From contig NZ_JBGGWA010000001.1 of assembly GCF_041321145.1 (NCBI RefSeq), positions 1 through 64,000 of the forward strand: 64,000 nucleotides of DNA, written 5' to 3'. Each line of letters starts with the position of its first letter. Positions within the stretch are counted from its first letter, which is position 1. Below are positions 26,291 through 35,547 of this stretch, one piece after another. The notes below the pieces were generated by a model. The model did no database searches and was not told where the DNA came from. It saw nothing but the letters and a program-made list of their open reading frames with translations. The position numbers were made by a program, and so were the translations under genes. Source of the DNA: Paraburkholderia sp041321145. GTDB taxonomy: Bacteria; Pseudomonadota; Gammaproteobacteria; Burkholderiales; Burkholderiaceae.

Positions 26291-26370
26291 CTTCATGCGA
26301 TCGCCCTAGCGCAATCCTCCATATGGCCGATCTGTTCACAGTCGTATTCCGCGAAGCCAACGCAGACTGC

Positions 26371-27903
26371 TCACTGAAACGCCACTTCCGCAAAACTGCG
26401 CAGCTTGCGACTATGCAAACGATGCAGCCCGTTCATCCGTAACAACTCCATCGCCTTCACACCGATCTGCAGATGCTGATCGACCTGCGCGCGATAGAAC
26501 TGATCCGCCATGCCGGGCAGCTTCAACTCGCCATGCAGGGGCTTATCCGACACACATAGCAACGTACCGTAAGGGACGCGGAAGCGGAAACCGTTCGCGG
26601 CGATCGTCGCGCTTTCCATATCGAGCGCAACCGCGCGGCTTTGCGACAAGCGCTGCACCGGCTCGCGATGATCGCGCAACTCCCAGTTGCGATTGTCCAC
26701 ACTCGCCACCGTGCCCGTGCGCATTACGCGCTTCAGTTCGACGCCGTCCAGTTGCGTAACCTGCGCGACCGCGCGTTCCAGCGCCACTTGCACTTCGGCG
26801 AGCGCGGGAATCGGCACCCACAGCGGCAAATCGTCGTCGAGCACGTGGTCCTCGCGCACATAGCCGTGCGCCAGCACGTAATCGCCGAGACGTTGTGTAT
26901 TACGCAGGCCCGCGCAGTGGCCGAGCATGATCCATGCATGCGGACGCAGCACGGCGATGTGATCGGTGATCGTCTTCGCGTTCGACGGCCCGACACCGAT
27001 ATTGACCATCGTGATGCCGCTGCCGTCCGCGCGCTTCAGGTGATATGCAGGCATTTGCGGCAGACGCGGCGGCGCCGTCCCTTCCTGCGCCTGCTCGCCA
27101 AGATTTTCGTTGTACGTGATCACGTCGCCCGGCTCGACGAACGACGTGTATTCGCTGCGGTAGGTGCGCAGCTCTTCGTCGTCGGTATGCGCCATCATCG
27201 TGCGGCCGAGTTTGACGAACTCGTCGATATAGAACTGGTAGTTCGTGTACAACACATAGTTCTGGCAATGCGTGGGCGAGGTTGCCGTGTAATGCTTCAA
27301 CCGATGCAGCGAGAAATCCACCCGCGCCGCCGTGAACAACGCCAGCGGATGCGGCTCGCCCGGCAGCGGCTCATACGTGCCGTTGACAATGCGGTCGTCG
27401 AGCAGCGCGAGGTCTGGGGTGTCGAATACATCACGCATCAGGAACAGACGTTCGCGATCCAGATCGCCCTCGAGGTGAATGCCTTCAGCGAATGCGAAGT
27501 GAATCGGAATAGGCTGATCGGACACGCCGACTTCGATCTGCACGTGATGATTTTTGGCCAGCAGGCGCAATTGCTCGCGATAGTAGTTGCCGAACAGATC
27601 CGGCCGCGTGACGGTGGTTTCGAACACGCCCGGACCCGCGACGAAACCGTACGAGCGGCGCGAGTCGATATGCGTGTTGACTTCGGTGCACACTCTGACG
27701 AACGGGTAGCAGGCGCGTACCCGGCTTTCGAACAGTTCGTTGCGGCGATAGCGCGCGAAGGCGTCGCGCAGGAACGAGGTGTTCGCTTCGTAGATGGCCG
27801 ACAGACGCGTGACGGCCTCGGTAGCGTCGTCAAAGGATTCGGTTGGGAAGCTGTTGGCGGGAGTCTGCACCACGCGTTGATTGGTATCGTCGTTCATCTT
27901 CAT
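26371..27903 (-). CDS. amn: AMP nucleosidase Amn
   Basis: Hydrolyses AMP to adenine and ribose-5-phosphate, regulating the adenylate pool. At 510 aa it is slightly longer than the E. coli enzyme. The N-terminal AMP-nucleosidase domain (NTHIDSRRSYGFVAGPG; FGNYYREQLRLLAKNHHVQI) is followed by the phosphorylase-like domain (VNIGVGPSNAKTITDH, LGHCAGLR, ALDMESATIAANGFRFRV with the Asp/Glu pair). Complete, on the minus strand. It borders the IS remnant downstream. Confidence 0.95.
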   Translation of the reverse strand: MKMNDDTNQRVVQTPANSFPTESFDDATEAVTRLSAIYEANTSFLRDAFARYRRNELFESRVRACYPFVRVCTEVNTHIDSRRSYGFVAGPGVFETTVTRPDLFGNYYREQLRLLAKNHHVQIEVGVSDQPIPIHFAFAEGIHLEGDLDRERLFLMRDVFDTPDLALLDDRIVNGTYEPLPGEPHPLALFTAARVDFSLHRLKHYTATSPTHCQNYVLYTNYQFYIDEFVKLGRTMMAHTDDEELRTYRSEYTSFVEPGDVITYNENLGEQAQEGTAPPRLPQMPAYHLKRADGSGITMVNIGVGPSNAKTITDHIAVLRPHAWIMLGHCAGLRNTQRLGDYVLAHGYVREDHVLDDDLPLWVPIPALAEVQVALERAVAQVTQLDGVELKRVMRTGTVASVDNRNWELRDHREPVQRLSQSRAVALDMESATIAANGFRFRVPYGTLLCVSDKPLHGELKLPGMADQFYRAQVDQHLQIGVKAMELLRMNGLHRLHSRKLRSFAEVAFQ

Positions 27904-28097
27904 TCACCCCTATTGATGAGACGACATTACCACGGAACCCGTGATCGCCAAATGAGCGCGCCGCGCCTACCACAACTGCCGTAAGAGCGGCCGCAAGTTT
28001 GCGGGCACGCCGTGCGAAAGCAGCGCAAAATAAGGCGATCGCGCCCGTGGGCAAGGCTGGATTTGCTAGAATCGGGGCACCATATTGGAGAATCACC

Positions 28098-28493
28098 ATG
28101 AAGCCGCTCCTTCCCGTCGCCGTTGCACTGGCCTTGGCCTTTGGCAACGCCGCGATGGCTGCCCAGCCTGTCGATGACACTCCGGCCGCCGGCGCGCCCC
28201 AGTCCGCCAACGAACGGGCGGGTCTGCCTGACCTGGAGAAGATCAATCGTCCGGCCGCCGAGGTCAGCTCGAAGGTCGAAATCAACGTCCCGCGCACGCC
28301 GAGTTTCCACGAGCGCAGCGGCAACGGCACCGAAATCACCGAGTATCGCGACAAAGGCAAGCCCGTTGAAATCAACGTGCATTCGAACCTCGGCACGCGC
28401 TATCAGATGAGCGCGCCGCTCGACACATCGCCCACCGTGCGCGACAACGGCCGCGCCAGCACGCGCTTGCCGTCGGTGAATCTGACCTATTGA
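28098..28493 (+). CDS. Small exported protein, unrecognised
   Basis: A 131-aa protein with a clear Sec signal peptide: MKPLLPVAVALALAFGNAAM, cleaved after AMA. The mature part is polar, with repeated EINV phrases (KVEINVPRTP, PVEINVHSNLGTRY) and no Cys, so it may form a short beta structure in the periplasm. GGAG lies 9 bases before the ATG. No function can be assigned. It is monocistronic, with divergent amn upstream and thrB 261 bp downstream. Confidence 0.75.
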   Translation: MKPLLPVAVALALAFGNAAMAAQPVDDTPAAGAPQSANERAGLPDLEKINRPAAEVSSKVEINVPRTPSFHERSGNGTEITEYRDKGKPVEINVHSNLGTRYQMSAPLDTSPTVRDNGRASTRLPSVNLTY

Positions 28494-28754
28494 TGCATGC
28501 CGGGGCGGCGGCCCAGCGCAGGCCGCTCTCCTGGATTTGCGCGGCGCGCGTGCGTCGCCTCGGGCTTTCCTCAGCCTGCTTGCCGGTTTTCGGCATCGCG
28601 TTGCAACTCGGCGATGCAGCGTCGGAATGCCGCAGCAGTCCTGATTTGCCGTCCTGATCGACCGCGCTTTCTGCAACGCATTTGCCACGCATTTGCCACA
28701 CTTAGCACTGGCCGCACCGCGCCAGCCCGACCAACCTGACCCGACGTTTCCCGC

Positions 28755-29750
28755 ATGGCTGTCTTCACCGCTGTCACCGAACCCCAACTAGCAGCATGGA
28801 TGCGTCATTACGATCTCGGCGAAGTCGTCGAGTTTCGCGGCATCCCGTCCGGTATTGAGAACAGCAACTTCTTTCTGACGACGACGCGCGGCGAATACGT
28901 CCTCACGATTTTCGAAAAGCTGACGGCCGAACAACTGCCGTTCTATCTCGATCTGATGCAACATCTGGCCGCGCACCGCGTGCCCGTTCCGGACCCGATG
29001 CCGCGCGAAAACGGCGCGCTGTTCGGCACGCTGCACGGCAAGCCCGCCGCCATCGTAACCAAGCTTGAGGGCGCGCCGGAGTTGGCGCCTCGAGTCGAAC
29101 ACTGCGTCGAGGTCGGGCACATGCTCGCACGCATGCATCTGGCGGGGCGCGATTACGCGCGCCATCAGCCGAATCTGCGCAGCCTGCCGTGGTGGAAGGA
29201 AACCGTGCCGACCATCCTGCCGTTCCTGGAAGGCGCGCAGCGCGACTTGCTGTCGTCCGAACTGGCGCATCAGGAGGCTTTCTTCGCGTCGGCCGATTAC
29301 GCCGAACTGCCCGAAGGCCCCTGCCACGCCGACCTGTTTCGCGACAACGCGCTGTTTGCGCATGCCGCGCCGGAAACCGGCCATGAGGTACGCCTGGGCG
29401 GCTTCTTCGACTTCTATTTCGCCGGCTGCGACAAGTGGCTCTTCGACGTCGCGGTGACCGTCAACGACTGGTGCGTCGACCTCGCCACCGGCAAGCTGGA
29501 CGAGGCGCGCACCGAGGCCATGCTGCGCGCCTACCAGACCGTGCGCCCATTCACCGTCGAAGAAAACCGCCATTGGGGCGACATGCTGCGCGCTGGCGCA
29601 TACCGTTTCTGGGTCTCGCGCCTGTATGATTTTCACTTACCGCGCGCGGCCGAGTTGCTCAAACCGCACGACCCCGGCCATTTCGAGCGCATCCTGCGCG
29701 AACGCCTGGCCGGCGTTGCACTTCCAGGCATCCATACCTCATGCAACTGA
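28755..29750 (+). CDS. thrB: Homoserine kinase ThrB (ChoK-like type)
   Basis: Phosphorylates homoserine in threonine synthesis. This is the choline-kinase-like form used by proteobacteria that lack the GHMP ThrB. The phosphotransferase motif is CHADLFRDNALF with H191, D193 and N198, and the Mg-binding Asp is in GGFFDFYFAG (D219). The length of 331 aa is normal. It overlaps the next gene by 10 nt, suggesting co-expression. Confidence 0.95.
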   Translation: MAVFTAVTEPQLAAWMRHYDLGEVVEFRGIPSGIENSNFFLTTTRGEYVLTIFEKLTAEQLPFYLDLMQHLAAHRVPVPDPMPRENGALFGTLHGKPAAIVTKLEGAPELAPRVEHCVEVGHMLARMHLAGRDYARHQPNLRSLPWWKETVPTILPFLEGAQRDLLSSELAHQEAFFASADYAELPEGPCHADLFRDNALFAHAAPETGHEVRLGGFFDFYFAGCDKWLFDVAVTVNDWCVDLATGKLDEARTEAMLRAYQTVRPFTVEENRHWGDMLRAGAYRFWVSRLYDFHLPRAAELLKPHDPGHFERILRERLAGVALPGIHTSCN

Positions 29751-30547
29751 TCGAAGTCCCCGCGAAAACCGGCTATGTCTGGTTCCGGCAGGGTATCTGG
29801 CTGTTCCGCAAGAACCCGCTCGCTTTTCTGACGCTGTTCTTCACCTACCTGCTGGTCATGACGCTGGCGTCGCAGATTCCAGTGATCGGCGGCGTGCTGC
29901 CGCTGATGTTCATTCCGGGCGTCGCGGTCGGGTTTATGGCGGCGTGCCGCAACACCATCGCGGGCAAGCCGGTGTTCCCCACCATTCTGGTGGACGGTTT
30001 TCACTCGTACGGCGCCGTCGCCGCGAAACGCCTGCTGGTGCTCGGCGTGCTGTATGTCGTCGCAATGGCGCTGGTGCTGGCCGGCTCGGCGCTCGCCGAC
30101 GGCGGCATGCTGCTGAAGGTCATGCTCGGCGCCGCCACGTTGGATCAGGAGGCGATCGCCAACAGCAATATCCCGCTGGCGGTGCTCGCCGCATTTGCCT
30201 TCTATATTCCGGTGGCGATGATTTTCTGGTTCTCGCCGATTCTTATCGCGTGGCACGACGTGCCGCCCGTTAAGGCGATGTTCTTTAGCATTGTGAGTTG
30301 CTGGCGCAATCGCGGCGCGTTCATCGTGTTCGGCGCATTGTGGTTCGCGGTGGCGACGACGGTCTCGTTTGGCTTGTCAGCGCTGATGCAGGCGCTGGGC
30401 GCGGGCGACTTCGCATTCGCGATCCTGATGCCCGTCACGATGATCGTTACAACCATGCTGTACTGCTCGTTCTACGCGACCTATCGCGGCTGCTTCGGCG
30501 TGCAAACGCCCGAGGCGCCGGACCTGCCGACCACTCCGGCGGCGTGA
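29741..30547 (+). CDS. BPSS1780-family membrane protein
   Basis: A 268-aa inner-membrane protein with about five to six membrane segments (FLTLFFTYLLVMTLASQIPV, VLGVLYVVAMALVLAGSAL, and others). The start MQLIEVPAKTGYVWFRQGIW is typical of this Burkholderia family, whose function is not known. It overlaps thrB by 10 nt, so it is probably translated from the same message, but no metabolic link is evident. Confidence 0.85.
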   Translation: MQLIEVPAKTGYVWFRQGIWLFRKNPLAFLTLFFTYLLVMTLASQIPVIGGVLPLMFIPGVAVGFMAACRNTIAGKPVFPTILVDGFHSYGAVAAKRLLVLGVLYVVAMALVLAGSALADGGMLLKVMLGAATLDQEAIANSNIPLAVLAAFAFYIPVAMIFWFSPILIAWHDVPPVKAMFFSIVSCWRNRGAFIVFGALWFAVATTVSFGLSALMQALGAGDFAFAILMPVTMIVTTMLYCSFYATYRGCFGVQTPEAPDLPTTPAA

Positions 30548-30776
30548 ACCCAAGCTTGCAAGTTCTGCAGGCGCGGGCGCTTTTCTGGTGCCCGCGCCGT
30601 TCCACCTCGGAACACAGTCCACATCCGCATTAGGGCGCCGCGCACTCCGGTCGCAGGACACTGCCCGTCTCCCCTGGTTCGTCGAATCCCCAGCCGCACT
30701 CGTCAATGCGCCTGGAATTACGGCACAATGGTTTGCGCGCAATCGATTTGCACGCTCTTTTTAAACGAGATGCATC

Positions 30777-31229
30777 ATGACCCAGCGCCCCGCCTTGCCC
30801 TTCACGCTCGACGAGCAACTCTGCTTCGCGCTCTATTCGACCTCGCTCGCGATGACGAAAGCGTATAAGCCGCTGCTCGACAAGCTCGGTCTCACATATC
30901 CGCAATATCTGGCGATGCTGGTGCTATGGGAAACCGACGACGTCACGGTCAAAGACCTCGCCGCGCGTCTGAATCTCGACTCGGCAACGGTCACGCCGCT
31001 GCTCAAGCGCCTCGAGACGCAAGGCCACCTGGAACGGGTCCGCGGCGTCGAAGATGAGCGGCTTGTGTATATCCGGCTCACGAAAGCCGGCACGGCACTG
31101 AAGCGCCAGGCACGCGAAGTGCCGGCAGAAATCTTCTGCGCGACCCAGCAAACGCCGGAATTCCTGCTCCGTCTGCGCGACGATCTGATGCGCCTGCGCT
31201 CCACCCTCAACGATTACATGGACCACTAG
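30777..31229 (+). CDS. ohrR: Organic hydroperoxide sensor OhrR (MarR family)
   Basis: A 150-aa MarR-family repressor. The reactive Cys is C16 in LDEQLCFALYS, the position used by OhrR to sense organic peroxides, and the winged-helix DNA-binding part is KDLAARLNLDSATVTPLLKR. It lies upstream of ohr on the same strand, with an operator-like palindrome between them, so it should repress ohr and release when Cys16 is oxidised. Confidence 0.93.
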   Translation: MTQRPALPFTLDEQLCFALYSTSLAMTKAYKPLLDKLGLTYPQYLAMLVLWETDDVTVKDLAARLNLDSATVTPLLKRLETQGHLERVRGVEDERLVYIRLTKAGTALKRQAREVPAEIFCATQQTPEFLLRLRDDLMRLRSTLNDYMDH

Positions 31230-31276
31230 CCGGCTTACCTTGCCTTCAAAGCACGCTATCGGTCTGATGCAAAAAT

Positions 31277-31294
31277 TCATTTGTACACAAATGA
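31277..31294. promoter_or_regulatory. OhrR operator before ohr
   Basis: TCATTTGT-AC-ACAAATGA has perfect 8-bp arms in the 176-bp gap between ohrR and ohr. It is AT-rich as in known OhrR sites. A possible -10 (TACTAT) follows 6 bp downstream, so bound repressor would block the promoter. Confidence 0.7.
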
Positions 31295-31405
31295 TTAGTG
31301 TACTATCTTTGTCACACGCCGCTTCGATAGAGCTCCCCCCGAATGGCGAGCAAACAGCTAGCGGCAAATAGGCAAATCCTGACAACCCAGACAAAGGAGC
31401 AGCAA

Positions 31406-31825
31406 ATGAACATTCTGTACAAAGCAAGTGCAACGAGCACCGGTGGCCGTGACGGCCGTGCAGTGTCGTCGGACAATGCTCTCGACGTGAAGCTGGCCGC
31501 ACCGCGTGAACTGGGCGGCAACGGCGCAGCGGGTACCAACCCGGAACAACTGTTTGCAGCGGGCTACTCCGCCTGTTTCCTGAGCGCGATGAAGTTCGTC
31601 GCCGGCCAGCGCAAGCAGGCTTTGCCGGCCGACACACACGTCGCGGCGGAAGTGGGCATCGGCCCGAACGACAACGGTGGCTTCGCGCTAGATATCGATC
31701 TCCGCATCTCGCTGCCGGGCCTCGCCGCGGACGCGGCCAAGGAGCTGGTCGATGCAGCGCATCAGGTCTGCCCGTACTCGAACGCCACGCGCAACAACGT
31801 CGCGGTCCGTCTGCAAGTCGCGTAA
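31406..31825 (+). CDS. ohr: Organic hydroperoxide resistance peroxiredoxin Ohr
   Basis: A 139-aa thiol peroxidase that reduces organic and fatty-acid hydroperoxides. The catalytic pair C57 (in GYSACFLSAMK) and C122 (in HQVCPYSNAT) is intact, along with R17 and E47. The ATG at 31406 has a good AAAGGAGC site; a longer open frame upstream has none. It is partner of OhrR. Confidence 0.96.
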   Translation: MNILYKASATSTGGRDGRAVSSDNALDVKLAAPRELGGNGAAGTNPEQLFAAGYSACFLSAMKFVAGQRKQALPADTHVAAEVGIGPNDNGGFALDIDLRISLPGLAADAAKELVDAAHQVCPYSNATRNNVAVRLQVA

Positions 31826-32086
31826 GCTGCGGCCTTGATGAAGCTGATGATAGGGACGTGAGCGGCGAAGCCGCGCCGCCATGAACAGCGCCCGCACCTT
31901 GCAAACAGGTGCGGGCGCTGTGCCGTTTTGCGGATGCGGCACGTAATGTGCGGCGCCGAACCATGCCGTCATTTACCGTCGCCAACCCTGTGAATAACCG
32001 CGCAGTTCAGTAATATCGTCGCCTGACAGTTCATTGCGACGGTCGATGCTTCGCCGCGCAGCCATCCACCTCGACTCACGATTCCG

Positions 32087-33586
32087 ATGACACGCGTCCG
32101 ACGCCTGAACGACACCTTCGATACCGGTCTGGTCTGGTTTCGCCGCGACCTGCGCAGCACGGACAACGCCGCGCTCTACTACGCGCTCAAGCATTGCGAG
32201 CGCGTCTGGTGCGTGTTCGTGTTCGACACGACGATCCTGCAGCCGCTAATCGACGTCTGGCGAGTGCGCCATCCGGGTACCCAGCCGCAGGACCGTCGCA
32301 TCGAGTTCATTCTTGCAGCACTGGGCGAACTGGATCAGGCGTTGCGCGCGAATGGGGGCGGCCTCATCGTGCTGTACGGCGACCCGGCCGATCTCGTGCC
32401 CAAGCTCGCCACCGAACTCGGTGTGGATGCGGTCTTCGCGAATCACGACTACGAACCGGTCGCGATCGAGCGCGACGAGACGGTGCGTGAGCGTCTCGCC
32501 GAAGCCGGACGTCAGTGGCTAACGTTTAAAGACCAGGTGATTTTCGAGCGTGATGAAGTGCTGACTGGACAGAGCAAGCCGTTCACGGTGTTCACGCCAT
32601 ACAAGAATGCATGGCTCAAGCAGCTGACGGCCTTTGATCTGAAGCCGTATCCGGTGGAAACCTACGCGAACCATCTCGCCGCACTGCCGCCTAAACTGGC
32701 CCGCCAGTTGCCGACGCTCGATCAACTTGGCTTCGCGCCAAGTAACCTCGCAGAGCTAAACTTGCCCACCGGCATGAGTGGCGCACAAGGTCTGCTCGAC
32801 GACTTCCTGTCCCGCATTGACAGCTATGCGGACCGGCGCGATTTCCCTGCCGTCAAGGGCCCGAGCTATCTATCGATGCATCTGCGCTTCGGCACGGTCT
32901 CGATCCGCACCCTCGCGCGATTCGCGCACGAGATGTCACTGCAGCCTAATGGACAAGGCTCGGCAACGTGGCTATCGGAGCTTATCTGGCGGGACTTCTA
33001 CTTCATGATCCTCTCGCATCATCCGAGGCTGGCGAACGGTGCTTCGTTCAAGGAAGAATACGATCGGTTGCGCTGGGAGCAAGGACCGGAAGCGGACGAG
33101 GCGTTTGCCGCGTGGTGCGACGGCCGCACCGGCTATCCGCTGGTCGACGCCGCGATGCTGCAACTGAACCGCACCGGCTACATGCACAACCGCTTGCGGA
33201 TGGTGACGGCGAGTTTTCTGGTGAAGGATCTGGGCGTCGACTGGCGGCTCGGCGAACGCTACTTCGCCGAACAACTGAACGACTTCGATTTCTCGGCGAA
33301 TAACGGCGGCTGGCAGTGGGCGGCGTCCACGGGATGCGACGCCCAACCGTATTTCCGGATTTTCAATCCGATCACGCAATCCGAAAAGTTCGACCCCGAC
33401 GGCCGTTTTATCAAACGCTATTTGCCACAGCTTGCGAAGCTGCCAGCTAAATGGATTCACGCGCCGTGGCTGGCGGGCGCGCAGCGGCTCGCGGAATTCG
33501 GCGTGTTATTGGGTAAGGATTATCCGGCACCGATCGTCGACCATGCCGAAGCACGGCAGCGCACGTTGGCCCGGTTCGGCAAGTAA
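32087..33586 (+). CDS. phrB: Deoxyribodipyrimidine photolyase PhrB
   Basis: Repairs UV-induced pyrimidine dimers using blue light. A 499-aa protein with an N-terminal antenna-binding domain (TGLVWFRRDLRSTDNAAL) and a C-terminal FAD domain (GYPLVDAAMLQLNRTGYMHN, NNGGWQWAASTGCDAQPYF). Both hallmark tryptophans in the last motif are present. Complete, with no operon partner. Confidence 0.96.
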   Translation: MTRVRRLNDTFDTGLVWFRRDLRSTDNAALYYALKHCERVWCVFVFDTTILQPLIDVWRVRHPGTQPQDRRIEFILAALGELDQALRANGGGLIVLYGDPADLVPKLATELGVDAVFANHDYEPVAIERDETVRERLAEAGRQWLTFKDQVIFERDEVLTGQSKPFTVFTPYKNAWLKQLTAFDLKPYPVETYANHLAALPPKLARQLPTLDQLGFAPSNLAELNLPTGMSGAQGLLDDFLSRIDSYADRRDFPAVKGPSYLSMHLRFGTVSIRTLARFAHEMSLQPNGQGSATWLSELIWRDFYFMILSHHPRLANGASFKEEYDRLRWEQGPEADEAFAAWCDGRTGYPLVDAAMLQLNRTGYMHNRLRMVTASFLVKDLGVDWRLGERYFAEQLNDFDFSANNGGWQWAASTGCDAQPYFRIFNPITQSEKFDPDGRFIKRYLPQLAKLPAKWIHAPWLAGAQRLAEFGVLLGKDYPAPIVDHAEARQRTLARFGK

Positions 33587-33713
33587 GCGTGTACTCAAAC
33601 CGATTTGATCAAAAACGTCTGGAGGAGACTAATAGATGCGCCGGTCGGCGTCGCTGCATCGTCACGCTGACGTTTGCATTCTGGCGACGGGACAGTTGGG
33701 CAATTCGCGCAGC

Positions 33714-33890
33714 TTAGTGCTGGCTCATCCACGACGGTTGGCGGGGGTTCGCCTCACGGTCCAGCTTGCGCATACGGAATTCCAGATCGTACAGATCCGT
33801 GGCTTCGGAGAGGAATGCGTCGGCGCGTTCTCTCGCGAGTTGGTCGGGCGATTTGGTCAGAAACAGGAACAGGCGGCTAAGCAGATACAT
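33714..33890 (-). CDS. DUF3563 family miniprotein
   Basis: A 58-aa protein that begins MYLLSRLFLFLTKSP and contains ATDLYDLEFRMRKLDRE, the conserved DUF3563 core. An N-terminal hydrophobic helix may touch the membrane. TGAGGTTGACC precedes the ATG. Function is unknown in the family; it is common in Burkholderia. Confidence 0.8.
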   Translation of the reverse strand: MYLLSRLFLFLTKSPDQLARERADAFLSEATDLYDLEFRMRKLDREANPRQPSWMSQH

Positions 33891-33996
33891 GGTCAACCTC
33901 AACTATGAAGGTAGGCGTCAACGCCTAGGGATAACCCGTATTATAGGGAAAACCCTAGGATTGCGCCACTGTTCATTTCGAAGTGTCGTCCCAGCA

Positions 33997-35193
33997 TTAC
34001 CGCGCGCCCGCTGAAGCCGTTGGGGCGGTACTTTCTGCGATCCGACCGGAGCCCGTGCGGCGCTGGTGCTTGAAGAATTCCCACACCATGGCGCTTGCAT
34101 CCGGCCCTTTGGCGGAATGGAACGGCACGGCGTCGTCGCCGCCGCTCCAGGCATGCGCAAGCCCTTGCACGCGGCACAGGCGCACCACACGCCGACCGCC
34201 ACGCAAAAAGTCGCGCATCACCACACCGCTCTTGCGTTCTTCCCGCACTTCGCCGGATTTGCGCGCGCCATTCTCGTCGACGATCCGGTTCAGCCGAAGA
34301 AACTGTATCGCCAACTGGTCCGCGTTGACCGGCGCGACCACATGGTCGGCGTCGCCGTGGACGATGATCGCCGGCATGCCAGGGTATTCGGCCACATTGG
34401 CGATCTCGTCGACGAGTTCGGCCGGTTCACGGCGCGCGCCGCGCCGCATCACGTCCATCGCCGTGATGCCGGAGCGGGCCTCGCCGAAAGCGGGGCCAGA
34501 ATGCAGCGCGACCGCTGCAAAATGTTCCGGATAGTTGACGGCCAGAAGCGCCGTCAGGCCGGCACCGGCGGAGATTCCGGCCACGTAGACCCGCTCGCTG
34601 TCGAAACCATGCTGGGCCACGAGGGCATCCACCAGCGAGACCACCGCACGCGCCTCAGCGCCGCCAGCGTTTTCGCTGGCGTCGTACCAATGCCAGCAGC
34701 GGTGAGAATGCACATGTTTCGACTGTTCCGGATAAACCACGGCAAAGCCGAAACGGTCTGCCAGTACGTTCATCCGCGTGCCTTCGGCGAATTCATCGAT
34801 CGATTGGGTGCAGCCGTGCAACATCACGACGAGCGGCATCGTGTCGAGCGCATGGCCGGACGGGATATACAAACCATACTGAAGGTGGTTGACGAGCCGA
34901 CCGGGCGCGGCGGGCGCCGAATGGAACGAGCGCGTCCATGAGCCGCTCGCCCATGCCGACGCACGCGGCCGAACGCGCGATTCCCGGGCGACCGCGCGCG
35001 GAGCCTCGCGTTTTGCAGGTGCGCGCAGGGCGGCCGCGGGCTTGACCGGACGGACCTTGGTCGACGGCTTGCTGGTGGCGGCCCGCGCCGGCCGCGTGGT
35101 GGCGCGCCTGGCGGTTTTGTGAACGTGTTCAGTTTGAATGGCGAGCAGCCGTTTGAGACCGCGCAGCCAGATTTTCGATAGACTTTTTGCCAT
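33997..35193 (-). CDS. PHB depolymerase-type esterase, type 1 fold
   Basis: A 398-aa alpha/beta hydrolase. The catalytic Ser is S208 in GISAGAGLT, the oxyanion region is VVMLHGCTQ, and the Asp is likely in IIVHGDADHVV. The first ~90 residues are unusual: a basic, Ala/Pro/Lys/Arg-rich linker after a short amphipathic start, without a clear signal peptide. Family members cleave short-chain polyhydroxyalkanoates or related esters. The ATG at 35193 is chosen over 35271 because a GAGGTC site precedes it. Confidence 0.82.
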   Translation of the reverse strand: MAKSLSKIWLRGLKRLLAIQTEHVHKTARRATTRPARAATSKPSTKVRPVKPAAALRAPAKREAPRAVARESRVRPRASAWASGSWTRSFHSAPAAPGRLVNHLQYGLYIPSGHALDTMPLVVMLHGCTQSIDEFAEGTRMNVLADRFGFAVVYPEQSKHVHSHRCWHWYDASENAGGAEARAVVSLVDALVAQHGFDSERVYVAGISAGAGLTALLAVNYPEHFAAVALHSGPAFGEARSGITAMDVMRRGARREPAELVDEIANVAEYPGMPAIIVHGDADHVVAPVNADQLAIQFLRLNRIVDENGARKSGEVREERKSGVVMRDFLRGGRRVVRLCRVQGLAHAWSGGDDAVPFHSAKGPDASAMVWEFFKHQRRTGSGRIAESTAPTASAGAR

Positions 35194-35547
35194 CGGCGGG
35201 TGACCTCGCAAAAAGGGACAGGTGTCATTCGGTAGAGCAACACCTTGTTGTGCAATGCACAATAACATCAATCCTCATGCGATGCTGGAGGTCTAAACTG
35301 CTGCCGAGAACCGAATTTTCCGCTCGACGAACCTTGCAGCAGCACCAACGTCAAACCTTTGCAAAGCGTGTTCGCCAGCCAACGTCTCATGACAAAAAGC
35401 GCGCGATGCGGCAAGTACGGCCGGTAGCCCCGTTTATACTGACGGTGCAATAGTTGACGCAGACCTTTGCTGCGTCGGCCATTTGCGCCGTTCGCGCGCT
35501 AGACCCTTACCAACCCGATTCTACGCGGCCTTAGTCGCGCATTTTCC
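35194..35547. other. Intergenic region, 354 bp, no gene seen
   Basis: The gap lies between the esterase and the PAP2 gene, which point away from each other, so it should hold promoters for both. It contains an inverted repeat GACGCAG-ACCTTTG-CTGCGTC at 35456-35476 with no T-run, and TTTATACT near 35435 as a possible -10. No coding region is supported. Confidence 0.5.
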
